Shown here: in pieces, positions 59,586 to 64,000 of the stretch
How the letters are laid out: each line of letters starts with the position of its first letter
How positions within the stretch are numbered: the stretch's first letter is position 1
Origin: Bin87 sp965116565
GTDB lineage: Bacteria > Chloroflexota > Dehalococcoidia > Lucifugimonadales > UBA3495
Assembly: GCA_965116565.1 (NCBI GenBank)
Contig: OZ220699.1
Span: 496,001-560,000, forward strand
Direction: 5' to 3'
DNA: 64,000 nt
Translations under genes and position numbers: made by a program
Notes under the pieces: model-generated
What the model saw: only the letters and a program-made list of their open reading frames with translations
Databases searched by the model: none
Told to the model about the DNA's origin: nothing

Positions 59586-60369
59586 TCTGGGCTCCTGCTT
59601 TCGCAGGAGCGGCGATCTATGAGATTACGTTGAGTGCAACCCCACAACAAACTGGGTACGCGTGAGGTCCACGCCCCAGGAGTTGAACCCGTCTCAGAAC
59701 CGAGTGGAGGAGTTCTTCATCGGTCGGCTGTTGCGCCACCTGCCTACCAACATCCGACCCCTGCTGTTGGCTGACCGGGGTTTCGGGCGAGCCAGTCTGA
59801 TCCGTTTCGTGCAGCAGATGCCTCGCCACACCGGCTACCCCGTGGACTACGTAGTACGCCTCAGGGGAGACGTGGTGGTGCAGAACCCGGACTATCGTGG
59901 CAGGTTGCGGGACTATCCTCGGCGCAAGGGCCGCATCTTGTTCTGGCCTCAAACCCTCTACCGGTCCGACGGCGCCGTGGTCATCAATCTTATCCTGTAC
60001 TGGGCCCGAGGTCATCGGGAACCCTGGTACCTGGCCACCTCACTCACCGATCCTCGCCGGGCGGTGCGGATGTATCGCAAGCGCATGCAGCCGGAGCAGT
60101 ACTTCAGGGACGGCAAGCAACGCTTCGGGCTGAACCGGAGCACCGTAACCACCACCGACCTGCTGCAAAGGTTGCTGGTGGGCCTGCTGCTCGCCTGTTG
60201 CTTGCTGATATTGGCCGGACTACGAACCTCACCAACTTTCCGAAAACAGGTCTGCTCCCGAGGCAAACTGGGCATCCTCCACCTGGGCTACGAGTACTAC
60301 CTGGCCACTCCAGACCCACCCCAGAACCTCTTCGCCACCCGACCCAACCAAACCGGGTACGCGTGAGGA
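59586..60369 (+). mobile_element. IS4-family element remnant
   Basis: The region right of the broken amidase. It carries the 3' part of a transposase gene and a 20-bp direct repeat at both ends (59648-59667 and 60349-60368, 19 of 20 identical, containing GGGTACGCGTGAGG). A small hairpin, GGCTCCTGC-TTTC-GCAGGAGC, lies at 59590-59610. No complete inverted repeats were found by eye. Confidence 0.6.
59662..60366 (+). pseudogene. IS4-type DDE transposase, N-terminally truncated
   Basis: LLLADRGFGRASLIRFV holds the second catalytic Asp, and YRKRMQPEQYFRDGK is a perfect Y-x2-R-x3-E-x6-K motif of IS4 transposases (Glu as third catalytic residue). The first Asp and the N-terminal DNA-binding part are missing, so the product is inactive. 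Ends at TGA 60364-60366, inside the right copy of the direct repeat. Confidence 0.85.
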
Positions 60370-60735
60370 ACGGCCAACGCCGTGCCTGGTGGTATGTTGA
60401 CCGGGTCGACGGTGGTCATGGCGGGGCAACGTCCGGCGAGTAGTTGGTGGACAGGCTAACGGCGTTCTGGGGATTTAGCGGTCCTGCCGACCGGCGTCTC
60501 CCCCTGCCGGGAGGATGGATCGCTGCGCTATTCAGGCCCGTTTCACGCCCTGAAAACGGTATCAATAGTCTCGCCGAGGGACTCTGGATTCCCGGCTTCG
60601 GTTAAATTCCGAAATCCGTCGAGGTACCATGGCATTGCACGACTAGTTCGACGTAATCCTATTAGATGCAGGACGAAAACCATTTATCGGTGAGGCTCGA
60701 AACCGCCTGGCGAAAAACGCAATCGCGCCGGCGGG
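60370..60735. other. Intergenic region left of the CRISPR relic
   Basis: No gene seen. About 365 bases between the IS4 remnant and the CRISPR-like repeat. It could be the remains of a CRISPR leader but shows no strong AT-richness. Confidence 0.4.
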
Positions 60736-60825
60736 ATAATCCCCCGCACGCGCGGGGATGGACCTTCACCGCCAGCGTGATTGCGCAGTACGGGGACGGT
60801 TCCCCCACACGTGGGCAGTAGGCAG
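60736..60825 (+). CRISPR. One-spacer CRISPR relic, type I-E-like repeat
   Basis: Repeat 1 at 60736-60764 reads ATAATCCCCCGCACGCG then CGGGGATGGACC, the pattern of 29-bp I-E repeats (CCCCGC...GCGGGG stem then ATG-like tail). A 32-bp spacer (60765-60796) follows. At 60797-60825, exactly 61 bp on, is a decayed repeat that keeps TCCCCCACACG in register. No cas genes lie in the window. The minus-strand translation of the repeat gives the familiar GPSPRVRGI-type peptide. Confidence 0.55.
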
Positions 60826-60955
60826 TACCTTAGAGTACGAGTTCGACTACCCCATCTCCACGCACAAGCTTTACGGCTCCGCGAAACCCGACACATCCAA
60901 GAAACGTCACACGCCGTCAACCAGCCAGCCGACGCAAATCGAAACAACCCAAGAT

Positions 60956-61156
60956 ATGAGGCATCCAACCGGTCCCAAGCCCAAGGGTAACAAGCTCACG
61001 CCGAAACAGCGTAAGGAAAGGACCCGAGGCAACCGAGCCGTCCTACGTCAGCGACGCAAGGAACTCGGCGTCTGCCGCGACTGCAAGAACCTCGCCGTCC
61101 CCGGCAAGACACGTTGCCCAGAATGTGCCGAGAATCACAGCAAGCGTCAACGCTGA
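60956..61156 (+). CDS. Small basic zinc-ribbon protein
   Basis: 66 residues from ATG 60956. A Lys/Arg-rich start (GPKPKGNKLTPKQRKERTRGNRAVLRQRRKELG) leads to VCRDCKNLAVPGKTRCPECAENHSKRQ, a C-x2-C...C-x2-C ribbon. Similar short Cys-rich tails occur in mobile-element and phage proteins. The frame is open further upstream, across the CRISPR relic, but that part does not look coding. Probably binds nucleic acid. Confidence 0.5.
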   Translation: MRHPTGPKPKGNKLTPKQRKERTRGNRAVLRQRRKELGVCRDCKNLAVPGKTRCPECAENHSKRQR

Positions 61157-61293
61157 CACTATCCAGAGCCGCTCGGTTCAAGCCCAACGGGAACGCTCCT
61201 TACCAAACCACACGACGTTTACCTGTTACCAGCTCGACTCGCTCAACATGCGGCCTCCGCACTTCCAGCACCGCATTCACCAAGGCCGCCAAA

Positions 61294-61662
61294 TTATTCT
61301 TTGGCATCCTCCTTAGCTTGGTGTGCCCTTCGGTCCGCAACACTGGCCGACACCATCACAGCAATACTGCTGCCTATCACCAGAGGCGAGATGATAAACC
61401 AGGGAGCCCCCTCGGAATCCATATGACAACCACTCGAACAGGCCGGTATGAGTATGGCTGCAGCCACGATGGCGGCGAGAACGCCGCCCAAGGGCACCCC
61501 CACCGCCAAACCTATCATCAGGGCGACGAATTTGCGCTCGCCGGTCAGATGCGGGCGCTTGATCAGATACACCAACGCCCCGCCACCCGCGATCAGAACA
61601 CTGACTGCCGTAATGGCATTCGCAACGCCTCCGGGAAGATCTGCCAACTCATGCACGGTCAT
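61294..61662 (-). CDS. Small membrane protein, three helices
   Basis: 122 residues. Three hydrophobic helices: AITAVSVLIAGGGALVYLI, FVALMIGLAVGVPLGGVLAAIVAAAILIPA and WFIISPLVIGSSIAVMVSASV, with a short Cys-containing loop (CSSGCHMDSEG) between the second and third. No family recognised. A second small membrane protein lies about 200 bases upstream on the same strand, which may mean a common transcript. Confidence 0.5.
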   Translation of the reverse strand: MTVHELADLPGGVANAITAVSVLIAGGGALVYLIKRPHLTGERKFVALMIGLAVGVPLGGVLAAIVAAAILIPACSSGCHMDSEGAPWFIISPLVIGSSIAVMVSASVADRRAHQAKEDAKE

Positions 61663-61852
61663 GACGCAACAATCTCACTAAATGCCGCAATTCCCGCTCA
61701 CAGTACGCCAAGAGGACTTTCTGGGGAACGACCGCAAAACTGGGGCAGATCTTTGTGAACGTTGTTGTCGTCGTCGACAAGCCGGAAGATCGCTAAAGTG
61801 CCCCACGACCATCCGCAGTCGAAACGTCCAGTGACCAACGTCTACAGAACCG

Positions 61853-62188
61853 CTACGACGCGGCCCGCTCCCTGCGACGCCGCCACCACGAATCGAAACC
61901 CCACGCCAACAGCGCCAGATAGCCGTTCAAGATGAGAGACACCGGCGTTGCTACCGCCATCTCTGCCGCCCTGGGGTTGGAGTCCCATGCCCCGTGCCCT
62001 ACATAGTCAAGGTAGAACAGGCCCGACAAACCATAGACCACAGCACCTAGCGGAATCGACGAGAAAAACCAGATGGCGAACACGATCAAAACCGACCAGA
62101 CACCCAAGTATGGTCGGGTCAGAAAATATATAAAGGACAACACGGTGGGCACAATGGTGACTAGCGTAACCGGAACAAATTCCATCAT
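61853..62188 (-). CDS. Small membrane protein, three helices
   Basis: 111 residues from ATG 62188, with GGGGGAAC just before. Helices: FVPVTLVTIVPTVLSFIYFL, VWSVLIVFAIWFFSSIPLGAVVYGLSGL and VSLILNGYLALLAWGF, ending in WWRRRRERAAS, a positive-inside tail. No recognised family. Low-GC relative to the window average. Confidence 0.5.
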   Translation of the reverse strand: MMEFVPVTLVTIVPTVLSFIYFLTRPYLGVWSVLIVFAIWFFSSIPLGAVVYGLSGLFYLDYVGHGAWDSNPRAAEMAVATPVSLILNGYLALLAWGFDSWWRRRRERAAS

Positions 62189-62559
62189 CGTTCCCCCGCC
62201 AACGAGCAAAGCGACCCGGAATACGCAGCATTCCAGGCAGGGCGTTGACGCAAGTCAACGCCCCATTCTAGGCTATCAGGGGACCCTGGTGCTCACCAGA
62301 GAAGTCCTCGGGGTGACGACAGAGCCGTTCACGGCCCGCACTCGGTGGCTGTACGTGATGCCACGCGCCAAGCCGCTGATCCGGGCGCTGGAGCCCGAGA
62401 ACGTGATGCCGTAGGCGGTAGTCAGATGGCTCTCCGTAACCCCAATCCACCGAAAGGGTGAATGTGGCGGCGTGGTGCGGGCATGAGAAAGAGCTCCCGG
62501 CTTCGGGGATAATGGTTTTTGAAGCAGAAAACCACCCTGAAACGAGGAGCACCCAATAG

Positions 62560-62890
62560 ATGCTACCATCCGAGCGGCCCAACCGCATCCAAATCGCCTT
62601 CGACGACCATCGCCTGGTGGACAATGTTGGGCTGATCCTGCCGGTGACTTTGGCCTATCATCTTGGCCTGGGTGAGTTGGTGGACCGCCACCTTGACCTG
62701 GGGCAGTCCCCTGGGCGAGCCAACGCTGGGATAAGATGCTGACGCTGGTGGCGTCGGCATTGGCTGGAGGTGATTGTATTGACGACGCCGACGCGCTGCG
62801 TGCTGGGCAGCACCGAACGGGTGCTGGGTTGCGTGGTCAAGGTGCCGTCCACCCTGGGGACGTTCCTGAGGAGTTTCCGGTGGTGCCGCA
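62560..62890 (+). pseudogene. IS1380-like transposase, 5' fragment with frameshift
   Basis: ATG 62560 opens SERPNRIQIAFDDHRLVDNVGLILPVTLAYHLGLGELVDRHLDL, as in IS1380-type transposases, then GRANAG; a base change puts the following LTLVASALAGGDCIDDADALRAG, and then GSTERVLGCVVKVPSTLGTFLRSFRW, in other frames. The catalytic part is absent. A short inverted repeat (GGTTTTT...AAAACC, 62513-62533) precedes it. Confidence 0.75.
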
Positions 62891-62905
62891 AAAGGGGCGG
62901 TAAGT

Positions 62906-63082
62906 GTGGCGGAACTCATTCCCATGACGGTGCCCGGGGTGGGACGCCTGCTGTGGCAACGCTCCCAGCGTGATGACCTTACAGTAAGGTGGTCGCGTTG
63001 GAGACGGAGGCATCAGGCCCGGGCCCGGCAATCCCATCGCAGGCGACGTCTACAAAACCATGCTGATGATGTGCGACTGTAA
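62906..63082 (+). pseudogene. Transposase C-terminal tail fragment
   Basis: AELIPMTVPGVGRLLWQRSQRDDLTVRWSRWRRRHQARARQSHRRRR to TAA 63080-63082. The TVPxVxRLL and WSRWRRRHQA-x-AR-x-x-H pattern is the common end of DDE transposases of the IS701/ISH3-like type. No start or catalytic part nearby, so it is a scrap of a different element than the preceding one. Confidence 0.65.
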
Positions 63083-63667
63083 TATCAATCGGGTTTCTTG
63101 TTGTTCCGATAAGGATGACGCGGTGGCTTCCTCCTTGCCGCCCGATTTCCTTACACCACCTCCGGGGACTCGACTGTGATCCGGGTACGAACAGAGCGGC
63201 GACGAATAGCCGGGAAACGGGCAGGGCGGCGATTCGAAGGCATCCAAGCTGGCTGAACGGGGTGGATGGACCCACGATGTGATCAGCCAAAGTTTGGGTC
63301 GGCGCCGGCTCGTCGTCCTGGCCCGACGACTCACGACGTTGTGTGGAAAGGGACCGTGCCAAGACTCGGCATTCCTTGCCCCCGTTTTGTCCACGATCCT
63401 AACATTGATCCCGGATCGGTTGTTGGGGGTCAGGCCAGATACGGCGGTGGTTCTTTGCATGTGCCGGGCCCACTGCTCCACCCGCACACTCCCCTGGGTT
63501 TCCTGGACACTGCATCGCCGGCCGCCCCCGCTGTCCTCGTGAGCCATCGTTGCGTCGGAGCCTCGAACCCTGGTATTGCCGACGTGAAGCGATACCGGGA
63601 TAATGTATGGAGCTACAGTCCCCAATCTGGGTTTCCGCACACTTCCGTTGGAGTTCTGAGCACACAT
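63083..63667. other. Intergenic region, no gene supported
   Basis: About 585 bases. Long frames on the minus strand (63050-63838) lack any motif, are Arg/Ser/Pro-rich and run through the transposase scrap and the HTH gene, so they are not accepted as genes. Confidence 0.5.
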
Positions 63668-64000
63668 ATGTCTTTGCAACGGGATTTGCAACGCGCCAGG
63701 TTTGCCCAAGTCGGTTTCGTCATGCGGGCGTATCGGGAGAGCTATGTAGATGCCAGCGGGCGGCGAGGGGTGAGCCAGGAGCAGTTGCTGCAGCGCATGG
63801 CGGAGGCGGACGGAGGAGCGGGCGCCAGGTTTAGCCACGCCACCGTCTCACGCTGGGAGGCGGGGTCCGTGCGGCCTAGCGTGGACCGGATGAGGACCTT
63901 CGGCAAGGCGCTGGAACTGTCCGATACCGAGGTTGCCGGCCTGATCCTGATGGCCGGCCTGGCTCCCGATTTCGAGACCGCCGCCGAGCAGATCGGGATG
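63668..64000 (+). CDS. XRE-family helix-turn-helix regulator, N-terminal part (runs off the window)
   Basis: Open from ATG 63668 to the last base. FVMRAYRESYVDASGRRGVSQEQLLQRMAEADG...FSHATVSRWEAGSVRPSVDRMRTFGKALEL matches the XRE/Cro HTH (helix 2 SQEQLLQRM, recognition helix SHATVSRWEAG). The following LSDTEVAGLILMAGLAPDFETAAEQIGM begins a longer C-terminal region, so this is probably a larger regulator than a plain XRE repressor. No strong ribosome binding site is seen. Confidence 0.75.
   Translation, partial: MSLQRDLQRARFAQVGFVMRAYRESYVDASGRRGVSQEQLLQRMAEADGGAGARFSHATVSRWEAGSVRPSVDRMRTFGKALELSDTEVAGLILMAGLAPDFETAAEQIGM

Noticed and set aside
60758..60955. Upstream extension of the zinc-ribbon frame
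   Set aside because: It reads through the CRISPR-like repeat and spacer, with no start signal. The ATG at 60956 is the more sensible start.
63050..63838. 262-residue minus-strand frame at the right end
   Set aside because: Runs antisense to the HTH regulator and through a transposase scrap; composition is noise-like and no domain is seen.

Overview
The window is high-GC bacterial DNA with the gene content and protein styles of a Chloroflexota lineage, most like the SAR202/Dehalococcoidia side. The evidence is two luciferase-like (LLM) flavin oxidoreductases, amidase-signature and amidohydrolase enzymes, an HpaB-type monooxygenase, and an oligopeptide-type binding protein with the charged Val-Glu-Lys spacer typical of this phylum. 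The many insertion-sequence remnants, REP-like repeats, HEPN/nucleotidyltransferase modules and a restriction-modification pair would suit a host- or particle-associated member. The placement is inference from protein style; there is no rRNA here.

Layout. 0-4.4 kb: end of a phosphoesterase, a probable S20 ribosomal protein, a small membrane protein split by a stop, an intact amidase with a small helical gene before it, an orphan DUF433 antitoxin, tRNA-Lys and tRNA-Leu, then a two-gene HEPN module. 4.6-9.8 kb: histidine kinase, LLM oxidoreductase, nucleotidyltransferase-HEPN fusion, alpha/beta hydrolase. 10-14.5 kb: two paralogous AlbA_2/HATPase genes around an asparaginase-like gene, with the tail of a second asparaginase behind the second copy. 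14.5-21.9 kb: tandem MFS transporters, an operon of PaREP1/HEPN-like modules, membrane and DinB proteins, a RAYT remnant, an internally duplicated unknown protein. 22-23.6 kb: compact, lower-GC restriction-modification system. 23.8-29.6 kb: aspartic protease, lepA, a lone RND permease. 29.6-31.5 kb: SMC/OLD-type ATPase overlapping a TOPRIM-like gene (candidate defence pair). 31.6-34.1 kb: aprBA, the adenylylsulfate reductase. 34.2-48.7 kb: mixed metabolic genes (amidohydrolases, PLP lyase, GMC oxidoreductase, uracil-DNA glycosylase, second LLM) with a coiled-coil membrane protein and a protease pair. 49.4-58.8 kb: peptide ABC transporter without ATPase genes, a decayed IS21 element, hydrolase, cupin, HpaB, SnoaL-like protein. 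58.8-64 kb: truncated amidase copy, IS4 remnant, a one-spacer type I-E-like CRISPR relic, small membrane proteins, IS1380-like and other transposase remains, and the 5' part of an XRE regulator running off the end.

How it fits together. The metabolic genes suggest scavenging of organic nitrogen, amides, cyclic imides and aromatic or oxygenated organics, plus sulfur chemistry through AprBA. Interleaved are several small conflict-type modules (HEPN, MNT-HEPN, AlbA_2 ATPases, restriction-modification, ATPase/TOPRIM-like). They are scattered through the first half and do not form one dense island. The last 10 kb is a graveyard of insertion sequences.
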